Assembly: GCA_965263105.1 (NCBI GenBank)
Contig: CBDHGL010000003.1
Coordinates: 2,418,001 to 2,482,000, forward strand
Length of the DNA: 64,000 bases
Reading direction: 5' to 3'
Source: JBCCTX01 sp965263105
Lineage (GTDB): Bacteria > Bacteroidota > Bacteroidia > J057
Of this stretch, positions 55,122 to 63,442 are shown in pieces (position 1 is the first letter of the stretch; the number at the start of each line of letters is the position of its first letter). The notes beneath the pieces were generated by a model, which saw only the letters and a program-made list of their open reading frames with translations, was not told the DNA's origin and did no database searches. The position numbers were made by a program, and so were the translations under genes.

Positions 55122-56994
55122 AGCCCGTCTTCCCGGAAAGGCGAACAATAATCTTGGTGCGTTTTTCTTGAAGAGTATAGGCGGGTATGCGTAGCTCGAG
55201 GCGCTTTAGCTCAGGAATTTTCCTGTCCAGTTCCAGTGGGGGAGGGTCCAGGGAGATAATTGAAACCTTAATCTCCGGATGGGATTTATTTTCCAGCTTG
55301 AGTTGTTTGCCCTCCTGGCTTAGGAGGGCGCCGTAGTCGGTGAGGGTCACTTCAGCCTGTGTCATTAGTTGCCAGGTGATCATTTCCGTTTTTTCAGAGA
55401 CCCTGATTTCATCCTCGATGAGGATTGAGCTGGGACTGTCCTTTATGAAGGTTCTATAAGCAGAGCTAAGTAGGTCTCCAAAGGCCGCGCCTAGGTCGAT
55501 TGTTGCTGAGGCTTTTGCCCCCTTATGGAATTGAACGATGGATGCCATGCCATCCACCTGATGGAGTTGCCCATTTACCGTAAGGGTACTATGTCCATAG
55601 TTGTTTTTGGTCAGCAGGGTCCACCGCTCACAGTCCTGGCAACGACCCCATAAGTTGAAGCCCGTTTTTTCCAGGGCATGATAATTTTGGTTGCCAGGAT
55701 CGACTACCCAACGAACCCCATTAAGTTCATAAATGAAGGAACCTCCATCCATGTTTCCATGGTTTACGGTACCTCGTCCGCCTTTGGCACCCAGGTAGTA
55801 GCCCAATTGATTAGGAGGGGAATCCCTGAAAATGACAATTGGGTTGGCTCCCTCTGCCATGTAGGCTGTAGGTAAAGTTGAATTTTCTTTGGCTTTGTAT
55901 TGACTCAGCCAGACCAAACCTGCTCCTGCGTAGCGACTGAGTTTGCCCATGTCATTGATGGGTTGTAAAAAGCGATCGCGTTCGAAGTAGGACGAATTGC
56001 CCGTCTCCGTTGCAAACCAGGCCAGGGTAATATCCCCATTGGCTCCCCGGCGGTCTCCGCAGTCCGCAAAATTATAGTACATCCCAGAGGGGGCATTGCA
56101 CATTTGGCGGAACATGGCGCTAGGGATAAAGGCCGGATAGCCGGCTATGCCATAATCCTCTCCGAGTGCACTGCGAAGCATGGCAATGGTGAGCACGCTA
56201 AAACTGGTCCCATAGCCCCAATAGGTAGACCCTTCGGGATAGGCGCCGTCTGGACCATATTCTACCAAGGCGTAGGGGATTCCCTCTATGGCTCTATGGA
56301 GGGTTTTGGAAGCCAATTCCGGTACTCTTTCTGCCACCATCAATGCAGCAGCTATCATACCAGCATGGCAAACCTGGTTCCAGTTGTTACTGCCCTTGAT
56401 CCATCCTACATTTCCAGCAGGGTTGTAGCTGGGATTGATTCCCTTTTCTATCAAGGCCTTTTCGGCTAATTCCACAGTAGATTTGGGTAAATCCTTGTAG
56501 CACCAATCCAGGCCTATGGCCACTGCCAATGACATTTCGGCTACATCCAGGTAATGACTGGGATTCCAATCCGAGAATTGACAGACGGCCTCTATTTCTT
56601 GCTGGATTCTGTCCAACATTCGACGATCTTTTTCAATCACATAGACCATTCCCAACATATTCATCCGATACAACATTTCTCTAGAGACTGAGAGGAGCCT
56701 CCTGCCAATTTTTTTGCGTTCAAGTAGGGCTTCCTCAAAAATACGATCTGCATTTTGCTGAATGGCCTGATAGAAATTTTTTAGGACTGGGTCCGTTTCC
56801 ACCTTTTTGGTTAAAGATTTTTGTAGGGTAGGGGTAAGGACGAGCCGTGGATGTGTTTTCCGCAGGGATTTTTTAAGATATTCGGTAGTTATGGGATTTT
56901 CGAGGGCCTGAATGCGGTTGTTTTCATCCTGAGCGTGAGTAAAACTGAAGCAAAGGAGGAAGAAAATGACGAGGTAGAGGGGTGAAGGAGACAT
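55120..56994 (-). CDS. Heparinase II/III family polysaccharide lyase
   Basis: A 624-residue exported protein with a signal peptide (SPLYLVIFFLLCFSFTHAQ). The N-terminal (alpha/alpha) toroid spans about 60-370, with SNNWNQVCHAGMIAAALMVAE and GPDGAYPEGSTYWGYG. The C-terminal beta-sandwich holds TVNHGNMDGGSFIYELNG and WVVDPGNQNY, matching HxDxGSF-type heparinase motifs. A cysteine pair (RCQDCERW) is unusual. It probably cleaves uronate-containing glycans. ATG 56994 is chosen because the signal peptide starts there. It is not in an operon with other carbohydrate genes in this window. Confidence 0.87.
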   Translation of the reverse strand: MSPSPLYLVIFFLLCFSFTHAQDENNRIQALENPITTEYLKKSLRKTHPRLVLTPTLQKSLTKKVETDPVLKNFYQAIQQNADRIFEEALLERKKIGRRLLSVSREMLYRMNMLGMVYVIEKDRRMLDRIQQEIEAVCQFSDWNPSHYLDVAEMSLAVAIGLDWCYKDLPKSTVELAEKALIEKGINPSYNPAGNVGWIKGSNNWNQVCHAGMIAAALMVAERVPELASKTLHRAIEGIPYALVEYGPDGAYPEGSTYWGYGTSFSVLTIAMLRSALGEDYGIAGYPAFIPSAMFRQMCNAPSGMYYNFADCGDRRGANGDITLAWFATETGNSSYFERDRFLQPINDMGKLSRYAGAGLVWLSQYKAKENSTLPTAYMAEGANPIVIFRDSPPNQLGYYLGAKGGRGTVNHGNMDGGSFIYELNGVRWVVDPGNQNYHALEKTGFNLWGRCQDCERWTLLTKNNYGHSTLTVNGQLHQVDGMASIVQFHKGAKASATIDLGAAFGDLLSSAYRTFIKDSPSSILIEDEIRVSEKTEMITWQLMTQAEVTLTDYGALLSQEGKQLKLENKSHPEIKVSIISLDPPPLELDRKIPELKRLELRIPAYTLQEKRTKIIVRLSGKTG

Positions 56995-57178
56995 GGTAGA
57001 AGGGGGCTTATGGGTCAAAGGTCGAAAGAAAAAAAAGCAAATTTTTGAAATGAAAACTTCATTAGAAAAACTTAATATACAAAGTTGGAAGGGAAATGAA
57101 AAGCAAGAGGTCATTCAAGAAAAACGTTGAATATTGTTGCCTTAATATGTATATTGGCTTAATATTTAGCCTAAAGTC

Positions 57179-57758
57179 ATGTTAATTCCTATTAGAAAGC
57201 CATATTTCAACTTCTCGGAACAAAGTTTTTGGGAATTTTGTCGAGAGCTTGATCAATTTCATATTGAAAGAGATTCCTCTGGTACCATTCTTATTCAGGA
57301 GCCAACGGGTAGTTATGGAGGTAATTTTAATGGAGAAATCTCTGCGAAGTTATTTAATTGGAATCATATCGACAATTTGGGGATAGCCTTTGACTCTAGT
57401 ACAGGGTTTACCCTCCCCAATAAAGCCATCAGGTCTCCAGGTGTATCTTGGGTTTCCCATGTCAGGTGGGAGGATGTACCAGAGGAAAAAAGATACCTAT
57501 TTGCTCCTATTTGTCCAGACTTTGTGATTGAGATTGCTTCTCCTTCTGACAAATTGGACTGATTTATTCCCAAAAATGCAAGAATATATAGAAAATGGGG
57601 CTCGTTTGGGTTGGCTCATAGATCCTGCTGCCCAAAAAGTATGGATTTATCGGAAGGGTGGGGCAGTAGAGGAAGTGCCTTCTATTGCTGAACCTCTCTC
57701 TGGGGAAGACGTGCTTCCGGGGTTTGAATTGCGGTTGGAGGAGTGGTGGGAAGGGTGA
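57179..57758 (+). pseudogene. Uma2-family (DUF820) endonuclease, broken by a frameshift
   Basis: Two frames (57179-57562 and 57528-57758) join to a single Uma2/PD-(D/E)XK-like protein. The first ends PDFVIEIASPSDKLD and the second carries DLFPKMQEYIENGARLGWLI and DPAAQKVWIYRKGG, the normal continuation. Removing one G at 57556-57557 gives SDKLTDLFPKM and 192 residues, the usual family length. As written, the catalytic Asp-Glu part is separated from the closing strands. This is either an assembly error or recent decay. Uma2 proteins are often of unknown use in defence or stress. Confidence 0.82.
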
Positions 57759-57821
57759 TAATTATTGTCAGTGGATGGATATCAATTTTATAATTAAGCT
57801 CTCCTTCTTCGATCTTCCCAA

Positions 57822-58101
57822 TTATTCATCAAGGTTAAATACTGGTTCCTCAGAATCATCTTCATCATATCCTTCTTCATAGTCAATTCGTATTTCAGAA
57901 TCGCTGTTCCTTTCTTCAGGTTGAATTTCGAATTCATCCATGAAATCCTCTTGTAGTTCATCGTTTGAATATTCAATATGCTCCGTAAAATTCTTTAATT
58001 CTTCGAAAAGAAGGATACCTATTTTGGAGAGTTTAATATACAATTTGTCATTTATTGAAAATTCTTGAAAAAATAGTTGATTATTTTCGAATTTTATTCA
58101 T
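57822..58101 (-). pseudogene. Small acidic partner of the DUF4157 gene, apparent frameshift
   Basis: ATG at 58101-58099 overlaps the last codons of the DUF4157 gene (ATGAATAA), but that frame stops after MNKIRK. One A fewer in the AAAA run just downstream (about 58084-58087) would join it to a long frame and give 92 residues: hydrophobic-amphipathic first half (IKLSKIGILLFEELKN), strongly acidic end (EEGYDEDDSEEPVFNLDE). The only start without repair is a TTG at 58043 with no ribosome-binding site. Small acidic genes after toxin genes are often immunity genes, but no immunity family is recognised. Confidence 0.5.
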
Positions 58102-61100
58102 ATTCAGGATTATGCGTAAAATTCTCTCGTAGAATTGATCTACTGCTCAATTCTATAATTCCAGAAACGAAATTTCCGAAAATTTCAATGTTGGCTGCTA
58201 ACTCAAAAATGTCTTGCGTAAATGGCCCAATTTTATCACCAATCCAATTTTCATAGTTTTCCCTAACTTCAGTCCGCAGATCAATATCAGATTCAAAAAT
58301 AGAGTTTCTAAATAAATTTTCGGGTTCCTCATGTTTATTGCAATAAGTTTTGAACTGGTCAAAAGATAATAATCGACTAATATCGTTTAAGCCAGAAAAG
58401 TATTTTACCATTAATGATTCTACTAAGTCTAGAAATTCTTTCCTATTGCTAAAGCTTGTTTTTGTTTTCTTTTCTGGAAGATCATTAGGCTTTGCATCAA
58501 GGTACTTAGAAACTATAGGCGTCTTTGAGGTATCAATTTCATATTTATCTGGATTTTTCAATTCATTGATGGTTTTACTTTTCTCTACTTCGGTACTAAT
58601 TTCTCTACTTCCAGTATATCTCATCTCTCTAATTCTCATATCAATTTTGTTTGGGAGTAGATCTCTTGCGTCGTCTACACTCTTCGAGCTGTATGTATCA
58701 TTATCGTATATCATTTCTACTGAATAGGAAAGGATTTTGCCCTCATAGAATATTTTATGAAAAGCTGTATTTTTACGAGTACCTTCATAGTTATTCATTT
58801 CCGAATTTGCTGCTTCAGAAATAGGAGCTAGGTTCCACGCCTTATCACCTGGGCCGTGGAGGAGATGATATAATAAGTGCCCTGCTACGACACTGTATCC
58901 TTTATTATTCACAAAATTGTATAATTCGGAATATAATTTTGCTTTACTGCCTCTCAATTCACTCCCTTCGGTAGTCATGGTTAGTGGACTTACCAACAAT
59001 TTCTTTCCTTCATTAACATTGATCTTTTCGCTTCCAACATTTATTGTTCTCATTTGGGTACTATTTTCTACAAGCCTACTAAAAGGGAAATAAATAGTTT
59101 TTAATTCTGTAAAATTTGAAATATGACTTGAATTTGAAGTAAGAATTTCCACTATTTTCCGAATTACCAATTCTATTGCTTCACCGGGATGAACTTTATT
59201 ATCCGAGGAGAGACTTTCTGGCTCCAATCTTATTGAACCTAAGCCATCGTGTAACTCAACTAAAGGTATCTTACGGTTTAAGTTTGAGGTTCTACCACCT
59301 TTATCCTCATTGAATTGAAGGTTATGTAGTTTTTCTTGTAGATTCTGCAAATCAGACTTATAGGGTACACTACCTAGGTTGTCAACATATTTCTCAAAAA
59401 CTTTAGGCTTACTACTCGCTCGCATCAGTTTTGCATTATTTCCGGACCCCTCAAAATATAGGGTATGCTCCTCCCCCGAGGCATCGGTATATTCCTCCTT
59501 CAAATTCCACCAATCCATCACCTTCGCCACTCCCGCCTTGCCCAGTTCCACTAAAGCCGCTCCCCCTTGCAAAACCTTATCAATCAGCCAATCGATGGCA
59601 TTATTGATCACCTCTCGTGCCTTTTCGATCATAGAGGCCAGGCGTCTGCCTAGGCGACCCAAACCTGCCGTGCGAGCGAGAAAGTCGATGGTGGGAGGTA
59701 AGCCCTGAGCCAGGGCCTGCTCCAAATACTGAGCTGCCTGGGTCAGGGAGCCCTTGGCAATATCCAAGATGCCCTTGGTAAAGGAATTGAGGATCTCTAG
59801 CATCTCCCGGATACGATTGATGACCACCATGACTGCGTCGTAGAAAGCGATGCAGCCATTAATGGTAGCTACGATGCCCGTGGGTTCCAAACTAGCCAGA
59901 ATCTTGAGGGAGGCAACGATGACCACCTTTTCCATGATATAGGTGCTAATGCTGGTTGTGACGACACTCCAGAGCTGGCTGAGTTGGTCCTTGATATGGT
60001 CAAAGATGGAGGCGGGGTTTTCGTAAAATTCGGTGATGAACTCCCAGGCTCCTTCCAGCTTGTCTATGCCGCTGCGGATCATGTCGACCTTTTCCTTGCC
60101 AATCTTCTTTTCCAATCGGTCCAGCACATTGTCCAAGGTGATTCCCAAGATGTCCAAGGCCATTTGCAGAATGCTTTGTAGACTGAAATCCGGCGGGGGT
60201 TTGATATTGGCCTCTTCTAGCTGGCCAAATAGCCATTTTTGAAGGCCATCCAACAGGTGGGTGAGGAAGTTTTCGAAGAAGTACTTGAAGCCCAGCCCCA
60301 TGGCCCTGACCAGGTTGATCAGGAAGTTGATCGGATCATTTTTGATGGTCTCGATGGCCTCCAGGGTCTGGGAGATGATGGAATGGATCAACTCGGGGGG
60401 AATTCCCATCATGTTCAGCAGCAGTTCAACGAGTACGATTACTAATCTGCCCACAAAAAGGACCAGTCGGCTAATGGGTTCTCCAAACTGGGCCACAATG
60501 CGCTCGAAGGCTGCCAAGGGATCCACCAGGTCGTCGATGCTGAGGCCGTTCCAGATATCCAGGAAGAGTTGGACCATCGCCTGAGGCGTCATGTTGAGTT
60601 CCTGGACCAAGGCTTCAATCTGGCTTACTGCCTGTTCGATGACCCCACTTTCTTTCAATTCCTGGAAGCGGGATTCCCCTCCCGGTACCAGCCCCATAAA
60701 GCCGCGGATGATGTTTTCCGTCGTGCGTTCTACCGGTTCCCCCGTAAAGGGATCCCGTTCGATGATGACCGATAACAAATGGAAGCCCGGAATAAGGCTG
60801 GCAAAGTCAGACAAGGCTCCTAGGAGGGAATCCTGGATAAGGGAAAATACCTTAGAGGCTACTTCATAGGCAAAGGCAAAATAGTCGGCCAGTAATTCCA
60901 GGTACTGATCTAGTATGTCGGCAAAGGCTCCCGGAATATCCGCCAAATCGTCTAGGCTAAAGAGGGCAAATACCTGTTCCACGATGCCGTGCATGCGGTC
61001 CAGGATGGAGAAGAAGGTTTCTAACTGTGTGTCAATCCAGTCGGCCGTCTCTTGGAGGGTGCCCTTTTTCTCCATTTCCTCTACTTCCGTGGTTTTTCCG

Positions 61101-62470
61101 ATGAGGAGAAGAAAATCCTTGAGGATTTCTACCGTTGGTGCTTCTACTGCCTCCTCAGAGGGAAATTTTTGCCCTAGAACTTTGGTGGCGAGTCGGTAGG
61201 CATCGCTATTTTCCTCCAGGTAGGCTACCAGGGGCGTTATCAGAGCTTCTTTGACCCATTCCAGTAATTCTTGGGCTTTAGCCGTGGCAAAAGCCTCCAG
61301 TTCTGTATACAGACCGGTAAACTGTTTGCGCAAGACCTCCAGGTTGCCTTCTATCCCCAGCGTCAGTCCCATTTCGTTCCAGGCGTCTTCCAGGGCTTTT
61401 TCTATACGACTCAAACTAAACCCGATGGAGGCTATCTGGCTATTTATGAATTCAAACGCCTTATCTATGAGGCCGTATTCGTCCAGTTTTTGGAAGAGCA
61501 AGGTGCCACCTGGAGTGATTCCCATGAGGCCTTGGAGGAGGGTGTGGGGACTACGTTGCACCCGTTCTCCCCTCAGGATATCGTATTCCACTACATAGCT
61601 GAAGAGCTTGTAGCCTGGAATATAGTCGATGAGGTCCTGGGCAGAAATGCCAAAACTCCCTGCTAAGCTTAGCATGTCCTGTACGAGCTCCTCGATCCAA
61701 CTGGCCTGAATTTCCCCTTCCTCGGCTTGACGTTGGAGATTTACCGCTCCCTGTTGGAGGGTATGGGTGAGTTCATGGGCGAGCAGGTGTTCCCCTTTGC
61801 GGGATTCCGGTTGGTATTTTCCTTCATTGAAATAGATGTCTTTGCCATGGGTAAAGGCCTGGGCATGAAGGCTCCGACTCATTTTGATGGCGGCTGCATC
61901 GGTATGGATGCGCACAGCACTGAAGTCTGCGCCAAAGCCCCTTTCCATGCGGTTTCTAACTCGTTTAGGAAGGGGAAAGCCCGTCCCTTTGGTGGCGTTG
62001 AGGTAGGGGGCGAAATCTTTTGCAGGTTTGGGTGTTTCTTCCTTTTCCTGGATTTCTTCCATGGGGAGTTCGGATTCCTGAACCAGGGGGGCTGTTTGCC
62101 CTGGTGCGGGTGAGGATGGGACAGAGGATTCCGTTCCAAGCTTTCGAACAGAATTTTCCCTTTTTGACAACTGTTGTCCATTGGGAAGGGCAACTTCGAC
62201 TGGCTCTCCAAAGTAGTTGGCAACGAGGTTGGAGTGGGGGAGGGCCATTATTTTATCTGCAGCAGCATCTGCTTCCCTTTCCAAAGGATCGTTGGCGGCT
62301 TGAATGGTTAATTTGGGTTGGAAAATAGGGGTATCAGCTCCAGCTTCTGTGGAGTTTGGGTCCGGTCCTTTTTTGGCGGGAAAGATAGGCCTGGACCGGG
62401 TTTGGAGGGATAGGCTTGGGGTCTTTCGAGAAATGTGGCTTTTCCCGGAAGTGCTTGTGTCTATTTTCAT
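58094..62470 (-). CDS. DUF4157 (eCIS-type) polymorphic-toxin-like protein
   Basis: A 1458-residue protein. Residues about 165-245 form DUF4157: the segment FGADFSAVRIHTDAAA, then FTHGKDIYFNEGKYQPES and HELTH at 232-236, a zinc-peptidase-like motif. Residues about 280-345 and 557-622 are two copies of one helical module (IPGYKLFSYVVEYD and IPGFHLLSVIIERD). A long amphipathic helical middle follows. The last 440 residues are much richer in A and T. Near residue 1197 lies GHLLYHLLHGPGDKAWNL, followed by PISEAAN, which resembles the DNA/RNA non-specific endonuclease (HNH-like) toxin core. DUF4157 proteins are typical cargo or linked to contractile injection systems, but no such structural gene lies nearby. 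ATG 62470 is preferred to GTG 62482. Confidence 0.8.
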   Translation of the reverse strand: MKIDTSTSGKSHISRKTPSLSLQTRSRPIFPAKKGPDPNSTEAGADTPIFQPKLTIQAANDPLEREADAAADKIMALPHSNLVANYFGEPVEVALPNGQQLSKRENSVRKLGTESSVPSSPAPGQTAPLVQESELPMEEIQEKEETPKPAKDFAPYLNATKGTGFPLPKRVRNRMERGFGADFSAVRIHTDAAAIKMSRSLHAQAFTHGKDIYFNEGKYQPESRKGEHLLAHELTHTLQQGAVNLQRQAEEGEIQASWIEELVQDMLSLAGSFGISAQDLIDYIPGYKLFSYVVEYDILRGERVQRSPHTLLQGLMGITPGGTLLFQKLDEYGLIDKAFEFINSQIASIGFSLSRIEKALEDAWNEMGLTLGIEGNLEVLRKQFTGLYTELEAFATAKAQELLEWVKEALITPLVAYLEENSDAYRLATKVLGQKFPSEEAVEAPTVEILKDFLLLIGKTTEVEEMEKKGTLQETADWIDTQLETFFSILDRMHGIVEQVFALFSLDDLADIPGAFADILDQYLELLADYFAFAYEVASKVFSLIQDSLLGALSDFASLIPGFHLLSVIIERDPFTGEPVERTTENIIRGFMGLVPGGESRFQELKESGVIEQAVSQIEALVQELNMTPQAMVQLFLDIWNGLSIDDLVDPLAAFERIVAQFGEPISRLVLFVGRLVIVLVELLLNMMGIPPELIHSIISQTLEAIETIKNDPINFLINLVRAMGLGFKYFFENFLTHLLDGLQKWLFGQLEEANIKPPPDFSLQSILQMALDILGITLDNVLDRLEKKIGKEKVDMIRSGIDKLEGAWEFITEFYENPASIFDHIKDQLSQLWSVVTTSISTYIMEKVVIVASLKILASLEPTGIVATINGCIAFYDAVMVVINRIREMLEILNSFTKGILDIAKGSLTQAAQYLEQALAQGLPPTIDFLARTAGLGRLGRRLASMIEKAREVINNAIDWLIDKVLQGGAALVELGKAGVAKVMDWWNLKEEYTDASGEEHTLYFEGSGNNAKLMRASSKPKVFEKYVDNLGSVPYKSDLQNLQEKLHNLQFNEDKGGRTSNLNRKIPLVELHDGLGSIRLEPESLSSDNKVHPGEAIELVIRKIVEILTSNSSHISNFTELKTIYFPFSRLVENSTQMRTINVGSEKINVNEGKKLLVSPLTMTTEGSELRGSKAKLYSELYNFVNNKGYSVVAGHLLYHLLHGPGDKAWNLAPISEAANSEMNNYEGTRKNTAFHKIFYEGKILSYSVEMIYDNDTYSSKSVDDARDLLPNKIDMRIREMRYTGSREISTEVEKSKTINELKNPDKYEIDTSKTPIVSKYLDAKPNDLPEKKTKTSFSNRKEFLDLVESLMVKYFSGLNDISRLLSFDQFKTYCNKHEEPENLFRNSIFESDIDLRTEVRENYENWIGDKIGPFTQDIFELAANIEIFGNFVSGIIELSSRSILRENFTHNPEYE

Positions 62471-62482
62471 GTGGCTTGGCAC

Positions 62483-62958
62483 AAGATCGCTTCAGGCTCG
62501 GGATTTTTCTATATCTGAACAACCTAGGGAAGACTTGTTGTAACAAGTGGTTGTTTTAATGTAACGAATAGTAATTACAACCTTTGGTTACTTCTTTCGT
62601 CTTTTTGTTGTGTGTATTTTACCTTAATTTAGTTCCTACTACTCTGTCAGGAAAGTTTTTAAACTTTTTTACCTTGATATTCAAATGAATAAAGTTCTTT
62701 CTTATTCAGGTCTCTGCTTATTTTCAGGGGTCTTCATGAGCCCTTTGGGGTTCAGTCGTTAAAAAAGAACCCAAAAAGCTTGCACGAATAAACCCAGGCC
62801 TTCACCCTGCGTTTCCATTCTCCCGGTCCCGAAACAGTCTGTATCGGGATGCACTCCGGCGCGCTTTAATTTGATTTCATATTTCCATAGCGTCTAAAAA
62901 CTTTGTTGACAACGAACTACTCTCTAAAGCATTTTCATCAATTCATAATATTAATACC
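62483..62958. other. Gene-free stretch, 476 bases, with repeat family A
   Basis: It separates the divergent DUF4157 gene and the PLDc_N peptide gene. It carries copy 2 of repeat family A (62759-62858). I see no gene or consensus promoter. Confidence 0.55.
62759..62858 (-). repeat. Dispersed intergenic repeat family A, copy 2
   Basis: Reverse-complement relative of 3445-3545. Shared blocks, read on the minus strand, are GGAGTGCA, GGGTGAAGG, TTCGTGC and GGGTTCTTTTTT; the right hairpin arm is less complete here. A CCCGA/TCGGG stem lies inside (about 62828-62848). Divergence is substantial, so the two copies are not recent. Confidence 0.55.
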
Positions 62959-63150
62959 ATGGCCATTGCAGGTTTTTTTATGCTTATTCCCCTTGCCGTC
63001 TTAATCGTTACCTTGTGGGCGCTTATTGATGCCATTAAGGGAGAATTCGAAGGAAACATGAAGTTGGTTTGGATCCTTGTCATCATCTTCCTTGGGGTCA
63101 TCGGACCTATTTTGTATTTAGCGATTGGGAGGGATCAGAAGGTAGGGTAG
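62959..63150 (+). CDS. PLDc_N-type small membrane protein
   Basis: A 63-residue peptide with two TM helices (about 3-24 and 36-57) and the sequence GVIGPILYLAIGR. It matches the N-terminal cardiolipin-synthase (PLDc_N) domain that also exists as a free small protein in Bacteroidota. No phospholipase catalytic part is attached. Role unknown. It is convergent with the next gene at 4 bases. Confidence 0.75.
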   Translation: MAIAGFFMLIPLAVLIVTLWALIDAIKGEFEGNMKLVWILVIIFLGVIGPILYLAIGRDQKVG

Positions 63151-63154
63151 GAAC

Positions 63155-63421
63155 TCACTCACACAAGCAGCCAATTTCATCTGAGTCGAAGCTTTGAAAG
63201 GGGGTATCTATCGCTAAGATGTCTAACTCCTTGTAGGTTTTTCCGGAAGTACTTAGGATATATCCTTTGCCTTCTTGGAGTTGAACCTTATCGACAAATA
63301 TTTTCTCCCAGGATTCTGGCGTTTCTTTCAGTTGAATTTCTATAGCTACTCTTCTCAGGGCAGCGTATTCCAATTTATTTAGGAATTCAAAATCGCTTGG
63401 ATATGTGAGGTTCCTGTTCAT
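63155..63421 (-). CDS. Unknown 88-residue protein downstream of the amidase
   Basis: I do not recognise this protein. It has no signal peptide or TM segment and ends DEIGCLCE. It lies 21 bases after the amidase stop on the same strand and could be its co-transcribed partner. Base use resembles its neighbours. It may be a genuine small gene, but similarity evidence is lacking. Confidence 0.45.
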   Translation of the reverse strand: MNRNLTYPSDFEFLNKLEYAALRRVAIEIQLKETPESWEKIFVDKVQLQEGKGYILSTSGKTYKELDILAIDTPFQSFDSDEIGCLCE

Positions 63422-63442
63422 GGGTTTCTGCTAATTGAGCAA

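Noticed and set aside
57822..58043. TTG start at 58043 for the small acidic gene
   Set aside because: No ribosome-binding site is present, while the ATG overlapping the toxin stop is in a typical coupled position after one-base repair.
58094..62470. Contractile injection system locus around the DUF4157 gene
   Set aside because: No sheath, tube, baseplate or AAA+ genes of such systems are present in the window.
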